Below are positions 1 to 6,927 of a stretch of DNA of 7,314 nt, one piece after another. Where the stretch lies: NCBI GenBank assembly GCA_002403905.1, contig DHIR01000039.1, positions 1 to 7,314 of the forward strand, written 5' to 3'. The notes below the pieces were generated by a model, which worked only from the letters and a program-made list of their open reading frames with translations, ran no database searches and had not been told where the DNA came from. The stretch comes from Mucilaginibacter sp. UBA4741. GTDB lineage: Bacteria; Bacteroidota; Bacteroidia; Sphingobacteriales; Sphingobacteriaceae. Both the position numbers and the translations under genes were made by a program. Every line of letters begins with the position of its first letter. The stretch's first letter is position 1.

Positions 1-115
1 TAAAAGATTTATAGAGGAAATTTACATAAAAATTAATCTAGACTATAAATGTAAAATGAATATTTTAATAGGATAGTTCAACACGTCATCTATCCTTTAC
101 TATCTTTACTAAACA
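1..115. other. AT-rich 5' intergenic region with short repeats
   Basis: No coding region is visible here; the end of any upstream gene lies outside the window. Small symmetric elements can be seen. TTTACAT (21-27) pairs with ATGTAAA (49-55) around a TCTAGA palindrome (37-42). AGGATAG (70-76) pairs with CTATCCT (90-96) across a 13-base loop. A tandem near-repeat, CTTTACTA then again CTTTACTA, occupies about 95-111. None has a T-tract, so these are not convincing terminators; an operator role for the helicase gene is possible but unsupported. Confidence 0.5.
101..108 (+). promoter_or_regulatory. Candidate -7 box for the helicase gene
   Basis: TATCTTTA matches the Bacteroidota -7 consensus TAnnTTTG except for the last base. 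It sits 7 bases before the ATG at 116. No clear TTTG is present 19-21 bases upstream; the nearest is TTCA at 77-80. If the box is real, the transcript would start at or just before the start codon. Weak candidate. Confidence 0.25.
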
Positions 116-3100
116 ATGATGCAATCCAATCCCAACAAATACAATCAAAAATTCCAGGAAGCTTTGGCCGGTTTAAACCCCGAGCAATTGGCTGCCGTAA
201 ATAAAATGGATGGCCCGGTGCTGGTTATTGCCGGCCCGGGTACGGGTAAAACGCAGATACTGGCGGCCCGTATAGGCAAGATATTGACGGATACCGATGC
301 CCTGCCCGGCGAGATACTTTGCCTAACCTATACCGATGCCGGCGCGGTAGCCATGCGCAAGCGCTTGTTCGAGTTTATTGGCCCCGATGCTTACCGCATA
401 CACATATATACCTTCCATGCTTTTTGTAATGAGGTGATACAGGAAAACCTGGAATACTTTGGTAAACTGAACCTGGAGCCGTTATCTGACCTGGAATCGG
501 CCATGTTATTCAGGGAGTTGGTGGATGATTTCCCTAACGACCATTTATTAAAGCGTTTTACGGGCGATGTATATTACGATGTGCCCAGGCTGAAAAACCT
601 GTTCTCGACCATGAAACGCGAGAACTGGAACGAGCAGTTCATTGAAAAAGCTATCAACGAATATTTAGAGGATCTGCCCAATCGCGAAGAGTTTATCTAC
701 AAAAGAGCAAACGCAGCCAAAGGCATAGCCATTGGCGACCCCAAACAAAAAGACATTGATGCGGCGCATGACATGATGAAGAAGCTGCTGGCAGCAGTTG
801 TCGAGTACCAACGTTACGATGCCAAAATGAAGGCCCGTGGCCGTTATGATTATGACGACATGATTATTTGGGTACTAAAAGCTTTCCGCGAAAACGAAGA
901 GATATTACGCAAATACCAGGAACGCTATCATTATATTTTGGTAGACGAGTTCCAGGATACCAGCGGGTCGCAAAACGAGTTGCTTAAATTTCTGTTGAAT
1001 TACTGGGAAACACCCAACGTATTTGTGGTGGGTGATGATGATCAATCTATCTTCAAGTTCCAGGGTGCCAACATGAAGAACATACTGGACTTTGCTACCG
1101 ATTATGTAAGTACGTTATCAACTGTGGTGCTTAAACATAATTATAGGTCCAATCAACATATACTGGATATATCAAAAGCGCTCATCAACAATAATAATGA
1201 ACGATTAACTAAGCAATTGCAGCTGGATAAAAGCCTGCAATCATCGCACTCAAGGTTTAATGAGTTAGTAGTAAAGCCGGTCATCCGCGAATACGAAAAC
1301 CCCGATCAGGAAATGGTGGATGTGGCTATCAGCATAAAACATTTGGTAGATAGCTGTACCCCGCCGAGCGAGATAGCGGTTATTTACCGCAACCATAACC
1401 AGGTAGAGGCGCTGATACAGTTTTTAGACGCTCAGAAAATAGCGGTTAACACCCGCCGTAAAATAGACGTGCTGACTATTCCATTCGGTGAAAAAATAAT
1501 TAACATATTGCGCTATTTAGCTATGGAGCTGGATTCGCCCTATAGTGGCGATGAGTTGCTGTTTGAAATATTGCATTATGATTTCTTCAGTATCCCGCCG
1601 ATAGAGATCGCTAAAGCCAGCATCGCGGTATCAAAAGAGAACTTTGTTACCTCGGCCAATAATGTGCCCAAAACATCATTGCGCAGGTATATACATGAGA
1701 TCCGCATGCCTGCACAAACAGGTCTGTTTGACGCCGCGCCAAATGTGGAAATGAAATACCTGCTCAATAACATCGACCTGTTATTAACAGACGCGTTGAG
1801 TGTTACGTTACAGCAATTATTTCAGCAGGTTATTGGTAAAATGGGCATACTGCGCTACATTATGCAGCAGGCCGATAAGGGTACCTACATGCAGGTGCTC
1901 ACCAATTTCTTTGATTTTTTAAAGGACGAAAGCCGCAAGAGTCCCGAAATAAAACTAAACGACCTGATAGCCACTATCGACCTGATGAAGAAAAACAGCA
2001 TCAGGCTTGATTTGAACCAGGTTATCTATTCGGACAATGGCGTAAACTTCTTTACTGCACATGGCTCCAAAGGGCAGGAGTTTGAGCACGTGTTCTTTAT
2101 CGGCTGCGATAAAAAGACCTGGGACAGTAAAGGCCGCAATAATGGTTTTAGCTACCCCGATACTTTAACGCAGGCTTCAAATAATGAGATCGCTCAAAAA
2201 GAAGAGTCGCGCAGATTGTTTTACGTGGCGTTAACACGGGCCAAACAATGCCTGATGATATCCTATGCCAATAAAGATAAAAAAGGTAAAGAACAGGAAT
2301 CATCACAATTCATCGGTGAGATATTAGCCGAAACCGATATGGTTGTCGAGCATCCTAAAGTTACCGAAGCCGCTATGATGGAATTTTATGCTACCCAGTT
2401 TAGCGAAGCGGATAAGCCGAAAGTAGAGCTGATAGATCATGGTTACATTAACCAGTTATTGCAAAACTATACACTATCGGTTACCCATTTAAGTAATTAT
2501 TTGGATTGCCCGCTGCGGTTTTACTTCCAATGTTTAATTAGGGTGCCATCTGGTAAAAGCCCATCGGCAACGTTTGGGCAGGCGGTGCACTGGGCGCTTA
2601 ACAAGGCCTTTAGATGGTTGAAGGATGATGACGATAATTTCCCATCGACTGAACAGTTTATGAAGGAGTTTAAATGGTACATGTACCGTAACCGCGACTC
2701 GTTTACCAAAGAAGAATTTAAACTACGGGTTGATTATGGCGACAAGATACTACCCCCATACTACGAGCAAAACGTAACTCAATGGAACAAAGTAGCCGTA
2801 ACCGAGCGCGGCATCAAAAACATCGAAATTGAAGGTGTGCCAATTAAAGGTAACCTGGATAAGATAGAGTTTGATGGCAAGCTGGCAACTATTGTCGACT
2901 ATAAAACCGGTAAACTAAAAAACGCCAAAGACAAACTGCTGCGCCCAACCAATGACAAACCTGATGGCGGCGATTACTGGCGTCAGGCAGTGTTTTATAA
3001 AATACTAATAGATAATGATCGCAGTAACGACTGGGAAGTGGTAAGTACGGTCTTCGATTTTGTTGAACCTGTTGAAGATAAATACCCAAGAGAAAAAATT

Positions 3101-3283
3101 GTTATTACCCCTGAAGATATTGAGATTGTAACCGGGCAGATCACTACTGTTTATCAAAAGATATTAGCGCATGATTTTAACACCGGCTGCGGTAAAAAAG
3201 AATGTGACTGGTGCCACTTTGTACGCAGCAATTTTAAACAGGTTGATGATATGCTGGCAATAGCAGGGGATGAGGAAGAGTAA
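116..3283 (+). CDS. UvrD/Rep-family helicase with C-terminal PD-(D/E)XK nuclease
   Basis: This is a 1055-residue ATP-dependent 3'-5' DNA helicase-nuclease (SF1A) for double-strand-end processing or repair, cytoplasmic. Helicase motifs occur in order: Q motif LNPEQLAAV (20-28), Walker A AGPGTGKT (39-46), Ia (68-83), Ib TFHAF (99-103), II VDEFQDT (276-282), III GDDDQSIFKFQGA (306-318), IV HNYRSN (341-346), V TAHGSKGQEF (647-656) and VI VALTRAK (704-710). The gap between IV and V holds the 2B region. The C-terminal third is a RecB/AddB-like nuclease: CPLRFYF (798-804), H825, D915, D928-Y-K930 and Q957, so the catalytic residues look intact. Cys798, 1025, 1030 and 1033 probably hold a 4Fe-4S cluster. 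The layout resembles mycobacterial AdnA/AdnB, but no partner subunit is adjacent. The start is ATG-ATG at 116/119 with no Shine-Dalgarno; either Met is possible. The family is certain, the precise pathway is not. Confidence 0.95.
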   Translation: MMQSNPNKYNQKFQEALAGLNPEQLAAVNKMDGPVLVIAGPGTGKTQILAARIGKILTDTDALPGEILCLTYTDAGAVAMRKRLFEFIGPDAYRIHIYTFHAFCNEVIQENLEYFGKLNLEPLSDLESAMLFRELVDDFPNDHLLKRFTGDVYYDVPRLKNLFSTMKRENWNEQFIEKAINEYLEDLPNREEFIYKRANAAKGIAIGDPKQKDIDAAHDMMKKLLAAVVEYQRYDAKMKARGRYDYDDMIIWVLKAFRENEEILRKYQERYHYILVDEFQDTSGSQNELLKFLLNYWETPNVFVVGDDDQSIFKFQGANMKNILDFATDYVSTLSTVVLKHNYRSNQHILDISKALINNNNERLTKQLQLDKSLQSSHSRFNELVVKPVIREYENPDQEMVDVAISIKHLVDSCTPPSEIAVIYRNHNQVEALIQFLDAQKIAVNTRRKIDVLTIPFGEKIINILRYLAMELDSPYSGDELLFEILHYDFFSIPPIEIAKASIAVSKENFVTSANNVPKTSLRRYIHEIRMPAQTGLFDAAPNVEMKYLLNNIDLLLTDALSVTLQQLFQQVIGKMGILRYIMQQADKGTYMQVLTNFFDFLKDESRKSPEIKLNDLIATIDLMKKNSIRLDLNQVIYSDNGVNFFTAHGSKGQEFEHVFFIGCDKKTWDSKGRNNGFSYPDTLTQASNNEIAQKEESRRLFYVALTRAKQCLMISYANKDKKGKEQESSQFIGEILAETDMVVEHPKVTEAAMMEFYATQFSEADKPKVELIDHGYINQLLQNYTLSVTHLSNYLDCPLRFYFQCLIRVPSGKSPSATFGQAVHWALNKAFRWLKDDDDNFPSTEQFMKEFKWYMYRNRDSFTKEEFKLRVDYGDKILPPYYEQNVTQWNKVAVTERGIKNIEIEGVPIKGNLDKIEFDGKLATIVDYKTGKLKNAKDKLLRPTNDKPDGGDYWRQAVFYKILIDNDRSNDWEVVSTVFDFVEPVEDKYPREKIVITPEDIEIVTGQITTVYQKILAHDFNTGCGKKECDWCHFVRSNFKQVDDMLAIAGDEEE

Positions 3284-3292
3284 CAATATCCT

Positions 3293-3323
3293 GTAGAGAC
3301 GCTATATTTTGCGTCTCTTTTTG
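3293..3323 (+). terminator. Rho-independent terminator after the helicase gene
   Basis: AGAGACGC (3295-3302) and GCGTCTCT (3311-3318) form a perfect 8-bp stem around the loop TATATTTT. Four more T follow directly (3319-3322). It begins 12 bases after the helicase TAA and matches a standard intrinsic terminator. The GTAGAGACGC...GCGTCTC form is one I recall as a dispersed intergenic hairpin in Bacteroidota and some cyanobacteria, so it may also be a repeat copy. Confidence 0.8.
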
Positions 3324-3331
3324 TATCTTTT
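3324..3331 (+). promoter_or_regulatory. Candidate -7 box for the M28 peptidase gene
   Basis: TATCTTTT directly follows the terminator T-tract and matches TAnnTTTG except for the last base. It lies 23 bases before the ATG at 3355, which would give a leader of roughly 15-20 bases. No TTTG is present at the expected upstream distance, because that position falls inside the terminator hairpin. Weak candidate, but the M28 gene needs its own promoter if the terminator works. Confidence 0.25.
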
Positions 3332-3354
3332 CGGTGATTTAAAATTAACTGACG

Positions 3355-4731
3355 ATGAAATATATCAAACTTTTACTTTTATTAATGTGCGCAATACCCA
3401 CCCTCGCGCAAACCACTATCCGCCGCGATGCGGCCATCAGCCAAATGGTTGACGAGGTATCATCAAAAAACATTGAGGCCATTGTACGTAAACTAGTTAG
3501 CTTTAAGAGCCGCAACACGCTTAGCGATACCACCAGCAAGACAACCGGAATAGGTGCCGCGCGTAACTGGATAAAAGCCGAAATGGAAAGCTATGCCGCC
3601 ACATCAAACGGTAGGATGAAGGTTGAATTTGATGCCTTTACCCAGCCAGTCGGCGGGCGCATCGCCCAACCAACCGTATTAAAAAATGTGCTGGCTATAC
3701 TAAAAGGTACAGACCCAACTGATACCCGTATATATGTAGTCTCAGGCCATTATGATTCGCGGGTTACTGATGTGATGAATGCCAATGCTGTTGAACCGGG
3801 TGCTGTTGATGATGCATCGGGTACGGCGGTATCGATGGAGATCTGTCGTGTGATGGCTAAAAGTTCGTTCCCGGCTACTATTATATTTATGGCAGTACCG
3901 GGCGAGGAGCAGGGTCTAAACGGATCGGCACACATTGCCAAACGCGCTAAGGACGAGCATTGGAACGTAGATGCCATGTTAAACAATGATATTGTAGGCA
4001 ACACCCACGGCATGGATAATGATCTGAAGGATAATAGCCGCGTACGAGTTTTCAGCGAAGGTATACCATCTATTGATGCGGTGCTTCGGGGCGATACCAC
4101 TCGCAGGGTTGCAGTGGCTATAAGTGCATTGATAGGTAACGGTGGCGAAACAGATAGCCCATCGCGTCAGTTGGCCCGATATACTAAGGAGACTGCAGAG
4201 CGTTATGTTGACCAACTGGATGTGAAACTGATCTATCGTCGTGATCGTTTTTTAAGGGGTGGCGACCAAACCTCATTCCAGCTGCAAGGCTTTACCGCGG
4301 TGCGCCTTACCGAGATGAATGAGGACTTTACCCACCAACACCAGGACCTGCGTACCGAGAAAGGCATAGTATACGGCGACCTGCCCGAGTTTGCCGACTA
4401 TAACTATATCCAAAAAGTGGCCCGAATGAATTTATCTGTATTGGCTAACCTGGCCTCGGCACCGGCTGCACCGGCCAATGTGGGTGTAACCACATCGGGC
4501 CTTACCAATAACACGATGCTGAAATGGGAAACGCCAAAGATCGGCAGGAAACCGGCTGGCTATTATATACTGATGCGTGAAACAACCAGCCCTTTCTGGG
4601 AGAAGAAGATCTTTGTAACCGGCAATGAAACAACACTTGATTACTCGAAAGATAATTACTTTTTCGCTGTACAATCGGTTGATGCCGAAGGGCATGAGAG
4701 CTTGCCGATATTCCCGAAACCGGTAAGGTAA
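3355..4731 (+). CDS. Secreted M28-family zinc metallopeptidase (aminopeptidase-like)
   Basis: A 458-residue exported peptidase, likely removing N-terminal amino acids from peptides in the periplasm or outside the cell. Residues 1-18 form a Sec signal peptide (MKYIK, a leucine-rich core, then TLA) with probable cleavage before Gln19. The only nearby Cys (12) lacks a lipobox, so it is not a lipoprotein. The M28 co-catalytic zinc residues are all present by family comparison: H132 in GHYDS, bridging D152 in AVDDASG, base/ligand E184-E185 in PGEEQGLNGS, D212 in NNDIVG and H329 in HQHQD. About residues 371-455 form a fibronectin-III-like beta domain after an Ala/Pro-rich linker (368-374). No type IX secretion C-terminal domain is evident. 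The start is supported by the signal peptide; there is no Shine-Dalgarno. It probably forms a single-gene transcript, with a terminator upstream and a large inverted repeat downstream. The substrate cannot be told from the sequence. Confidence 0.93.
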   Translation: MKYIKLLLLLMCAIPTLAQTTIRRDAAISQMVDEVSSKNIEAIVRKLVSFKSRNTLSDTTSKTTGIGAARNWIKAEMESYAATSNGRMKVEFDAFTQPVGGRIAQPTVLKNVLAILKGTDPTDTRIYVVSGHYDSRVTDVMNANAVEPGAVDDASGTAVSMEICRVMAKSSFPATIIFMAVPGEEQGLNGSAHIAKRAKDEHWNVDAMLNNDIVGNTHGMDNDLKDNSRVRVFSEGIPSIDAVLRGDTTRRVAVAISALIGNGGETDSPSRQLARYTKETAERYVDQLDVKLIYRRDRFLRGGDQTSFQLQGFTAVRLTEMNEDFTHQHQDLRTEKGIVYGDLPEFADYNYIQKVARMNLSVLANLASAPAAPANVGVTTSGLTNNTMLKWETPKIGRKPAGYYILMRETTSPFWEKKIFVTGNETTLDYSKDNYFFAVQSVDAEGHESLPIFPKPVR

Positions 4732-4802
4732 GTTTTGAGCGGCGAGTTTTGAGTAGTGAGTTAATAAGGTGGATCTCCACTCAAAACTCATTGCTTAAAA
4801 CT
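4731..4802. repeat. Large imperfect inverted repeat between convergent genes
   Basis: Left arm 4731-4754 pairs with right arm 4779-4802: 20 Watson-Crick pairs, 3 G-U pairs (in plus-strand RNA) and one mismatch (C4743/A4790). The central 24 bases can add weak pairs or a small GTGG/CCAC hairpin (4769-4772/4777-4780). Each arm contains the unit AGTTTTGAG; the left arm has it at 4731 and 4745, 14 bases apart. The element spans nearly the whole gap between the M28 stop codon and the permease stop codon, so it probably acts as a bidirectional terminator or transcript-end stabiliser. Neither side has a T-tract, so a canonical intrinsic terminator is not shown. Confidence 0.75.
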
Positions 4803-4811
4803 CACCACTCA

Positions 4812-5615
4812 CTATTTCACACTCTTCTTCTGCACTATAAAGAAACCCGCAACAAACACCACCGCGAATACGGCAAGGCTTACATATACATCATGGGTAA
4901 AAATATCTATTACAATTTGGGTCGGCGGCGTGCCTCTTTTATGGGTGCCCATCATACTTTTTAGCGCCAGCATTGGGTGTGCGTAGGGTATAATATAAGC
5001 ATAGTCCCAATTAACACCAACGCTTATTACACCAGCTATAAAACATACAAAACCAATACCCATCGGCTTTAAAAAATCGGTCCAAAGCAGGCTCAATAAA
5101 AACTGTATGGATAATATGCCTAATGCTGATAGGAACAATTTAAAATAGATCTGCAGCAATGTCCACTCCATGTGGTAATCTAAAAACTTGAGCCCGGGTT
5201 TCAATACACCTAACAGATCGCCAAAGCCTATAGAAAACAGCGCGAATAATAATAAGGTCAGGAAAACTAATATCACCGCATATAAAAACTTGGCTGAGTA
5301 AACCGACCATTTGGCTATGGGCAGGCTAAATAAGCTTTTCCAGGTATCGGCTTTATGTTCAATACTGTTTACAGAGTAGGCAATAAATATGGCATACATC
5401 GGTAGCAATAAAGCGCCCATTATGTTTAATACCGCGCCCGAAAACAGTAGCCAAAGCATCATGCCAGGACCATGCGACAATTTATCGACATGCGTATAAA
5501 ATCCTATTGATACCAGTAGTATCAAAATAAATGGTAATAATATAGAGGCCCAAAAACCTAAAGTTTTACGGCTCTTATAAAATTCTGACTGGAGTGATAG
5601 TAAGAAGCCTTTCAT
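4812..5615 (-). CDS. ABC-2 type transporter permease (lantibiotic/bacitracin-resistance-like)
   Basis: A 267-residue integral inner-membrane protein, the translocation subunit for the ATPase encoded just upstream. About six hydrophobic segments are visible: 19-40, 55-82, 106-134, 155-178, 184-201 and 243-262. Between segments 2 and 3 lies EHKADTWKSLFSLPI (86-100), the conserved cytoplasmic coupling-helix style of ABC-2 permeases (LanE/LanG/BcrB-like). The length of about 250-270 residues is normal for that family. Its ATG shares an ATGA with the ATPase stop codon (4-base overlap), so the two are almost certainly translated together and assemble, probably as a permease homodimer with two ATPase copies since no second permease is seen. 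It ends in TAG next to the large inverted repeat. The transported compound is unknown; export of a peptide antibiotic or lipid-linked substrate is inference. Confidence 0.9.
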   Translation of the reverse strand: MKGFLLSLQSEFYKSRKTLGFWASILLPFILILLVSIGFYTHVDKLSHGPGMMLWLLFSGAVLNIMGALLLPMYAIFIAYSVNSIEHKADTWKSLFSLPIAKWSVYSAKFLYAVILVFLTLLLFALFSIGFGDLLGVLKPGLKFLDYHMEWTLLQIYFKLFLSALGILSIQFLLSLLWTDFLKPMGIGFVCFIAGVISVGVNWDYAYIIPYAHPMLALKSMMGTHKRGTPPTQIVIDIFTHDVYVSLAVFAVVFVAGFFIVQKKSVK

Positions 5616-6517
5616 TTTGCTGGTGTTTGGGTAATGTCTAAAAATAATTTTTCAAGGTACTTCTGTACTTTGTATATGCTGTAAACCGTGTAGCCGTTTT
5701 GGTTAAGCAGGGTATTGATCTGCCCGGTTTTTTCTTTTGATTGATAGGTGACAGATAAATAACTGTCGTTAACGTCAATTACCGTATAGTTGTTTTTGGT
5801 AAGCAGGTTTGCGGCATCAACCGTATTGGTAGTTTCAATATGTACCAGCGGTTGGCTTATGGCTTCCAAATCCTTCATTTCGCCCTGGAATAACAGCTCG
5901 CCATTATTAATAATGCCAACATGGGTTGCCATACGTTCAATTTCGCCTAGTAAGTGGCTTGATATAAAAACGGTTTTGTTATGCTCAGCTACTAATGTCT
6001 TTAATAGCTCGCGTATCTCAATAATACCATTGGGATCAAGGCCGTTAGTCGGCTCGTCCAGTATTAATAGTTTGGGGTCAGATAATAGCGCCAAAGCAAT
6101 ACCCAAACGTTGCTTCATACCTAACGAATACTTGCTCGTTTTTTTATCAGCCGCTTGCGATAAGCGCACCAGGCTAAGCATTTCGTCAACTCGTTTTTTA
6201 GAAACTTGCAGCAGGATGGCCCGGTTCTGTAAATTTTCGCGACCGGTAAGGTGGCCATAAATAGCGGGCTGCTCAATGAGTGATCCAACCTGCGATAATA
6301 TTTCCTGGCGATTTGCGTGGAAATCAAGGTCGAATAATTTGATATTGCCTTCCTGCGATTGCAGCAGGTTAAGCAGTAGTTTTATTGTAGTGGTTTTCCC
6401 GGCACCGTTAGGGCCAAGAAAACCATATATACTTCCTTCCGGAACTTGTAGTGATAGAGATTTAACAACCGTTTGGCTGCCAAAATTAAAGGTTAACCCC
6501 TCGGTTTGTATTACCAT
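5612..6517 (-). CDS. ABC transporter ATP-binding protein with E-loop (LanF/BcrA-like)
   Basis: A 301-residue cytoplasmic ATPase that powers the adjacent permease. Numbering from the chosen start, it has Walker A GPNGAGKT (35-42), signature SLGMKQ (131-136), Walker B LLILDEP (150-156, catalytic E155), D-loop GLD (159-161) and H-loop H188. In the Q-loop position the sequence is IEQPAIYGHLTG; aligned to the Y-x-x-LT anchor, Glu82 takes the place of the usual Gln. This is the E-loop seen in lantibiotic-immunity LanF and BcrA-type ATPases. Residues about 215-301 form the extra C-terminal domain usual in this subfamily. The ATG at 6517 is preferred over the in-frame ATG at 6541: the longer form adds eight residues not typical of the fold, and 6517 sits in ATGGTAA, overlapping the stop of the 70-residue gene by 7 bases. 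It overlaps the permease by 4 bases. Confidence 0.92.
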   Translation of the reverse strand: MVIQTEGLTFNFGSQTVVKSLSLQVPEGSIYGFLGPNGAGKTTTIKLLLNLLQSQEGNIKLFDLDFHANRQEILSQVGSLIEQPAIYGHLTGRENLQNRAILLQVSKKRVDEMLSLVRLSQAADKKTSKYSLGMKQRLGIALALLSDPKLLILDEPTNGLDPNGIIEIRELLKTLVAEHNKTVFISSHLLGEIERMATHVGIINNGELLFQGEMKDLEAISQPLVHIETTNTVDAANLLTKNNYTVIDVNDSYLSVTYQSKEKTGQINTLLNQNGYTVYSIYKVQKYLEKLFLDITQTPAK

Positions 6518-6723
6518 ACGTCTTGCTTGTTTACAGAGCAAACAGCTTTTACAAGGTTAACACCTTTAAAAAACAAAGAAGTTGCATGTACTGTAGAAGA
6601 AGTAGCGTTTTCTAAGTTTTGTTTCTTTTGTTCAAACTGATAACTTATGCCCATAATTAATGCAAACATTACCGGAGCAAGCAACAGTATAAATGGATTT
6701 GTGTTGGTAAACAGCTTTTTCAT
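6511..6723 (-). CDS. Small single-pass membrane protein of unknown function
   Basis: A 70-residue protein starting MKKLFTNTNP with one strong hydrophobic segment at about 11-27 and a polar tail of about 43 residues. The tail contains a charged stretch (FEQKKQNLEN, 30-39) and a single Cys62. The segment could be an uncleaved signal anchor; no clear cleavage site or lipobox is visible. It is the first gene of a three-gene operon: its TAA lies inside ATGGTAA, which holds the ATPase start, the arrangement expected for translational coupling. This context is the main reason to call it real rather than an ORF shadow. No Shine-Dalgarno precedes it. I do not recognise the family; an accessory or regulatory subunit of the transporter is an inference from position only. 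Confidence 0.65.
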   Translation of the reverse strand: MKKLFTNTNPFILLLAPVMFALIMGISYQFEQKKQNLENATSSTVHATSLFFKGVNLVKAVCSVNKQDVW

Positions 6724-6745
6724 TGTGTGAGTGATTTTGATAGAA

Positions 6746-6753
6746 CAAAGAAA
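6746..6753 (-). promoter_or_regulatory. Candidate -7 box for the small protein-ABC operon
   Basis: On the minus strand TTTCTTTG (6753 to 6746) matches TAnnTTTG at all but one position, 22 bases before the ATG at 6723. A run of six T (6779-6774) lies 20 bases upstream, where the -33 TTTG would be expected, but lacks the G. The spacing is plausible and the match imperfect. Confidence 0.3.
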
Positions 6754-6914
6754 TATTAAATTATCTGCCTGCTAAAAAACATTTATACCAACTACCTTAA
6801 TTTCTATATCAACGCCTGTTTATATTCAAGGGCTGGTTTGTCGAACAAAAATGCCCGTTCATCGATAAAATATATAACTCTATATAAATAATGTATTGCT
6901 GCAGATCAAAATAT

Positions 6915-6922
6915 TAATTTTG
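6915..6922 (+). promoter_or_regulatory. Perfect TAnnTTTG box at the kinase start
   Basis: TAATTTTG is an exact match to the Bacteroidota -7 consensus and ends only 5 bases before the ATG at 6928. The best upstream partner, TATTG (6894-6898), is 16 bases away, shorter than the usual 19-21. If used, the transcript would be leaderless or nearly so. It may instead be a chance match in AT-rich DNA. Confidence 0.3.
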
Positions 6923-6927
6923 ACGCG

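Larger units (their letters stand above)
6724..6927. promoter_or_regulatory. Divergent intergenic region between ABC operon and kinase gene
   Basis: This AT-rich 204-base stretch has no open frame of note and must hold the start signals for both divergent transcripts. Besides the two -7-like boxes, it contains a near-palindrome, TTTGT-CGA-ACAAA (6837-6849), roughly mid-way, which could be an operator. A pyrimidine-poor tract of A/T runs from about 6865 to 6892. No LytTR-type direct repeats could be identified with confidence. Confidence 0.4.

Noticed and set aside
3385..3402. Possible lipoprotein signal (Cys12) in the peptidase N-terminus
   Set aside because: The residues before Cys12 are Leu-Leu-Met, not a lipobox, and a normal signal-peptidase-I site follows at 18/19.
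3750..4215. Minus-strand open frames of 116 and 78 residues inside the peptidase gene
   Set aside because: They are antisense shadows of a gene whose catalytic motifs are all intact; no motif or start context supports them.
4432..4791. Minus-strand open frames of 119 and 92 residues over the peptidase 3' end
   Set aside because: They span the inverted repeat and antisense of the fibronectin-like domain; two overlapping frames in different phases argue for chance.
4749..4964. 71-residue plus-strand open frame starting in the inverted repeat
   Set aside because: It is made of the repeat plus antisense of the permease C-terminus, lacks protein-like composition and opposes a well-supported gene.
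5790..6260. 156-residue plus-strand open frame opposite the ABC ATPase
   Set aside because: It reads the reverse complement of conserved ABC motifs and has no recognisable domain.
6518..6541. Upstream in-frame ATG adding eight residues to the ABC ATPase
   Set aside because: The ATG at 6517 fits the family N-terminus and the overlapping ATGGTAA junction better; the extension reads like coding sequence of the 70-residue gene in another frame.
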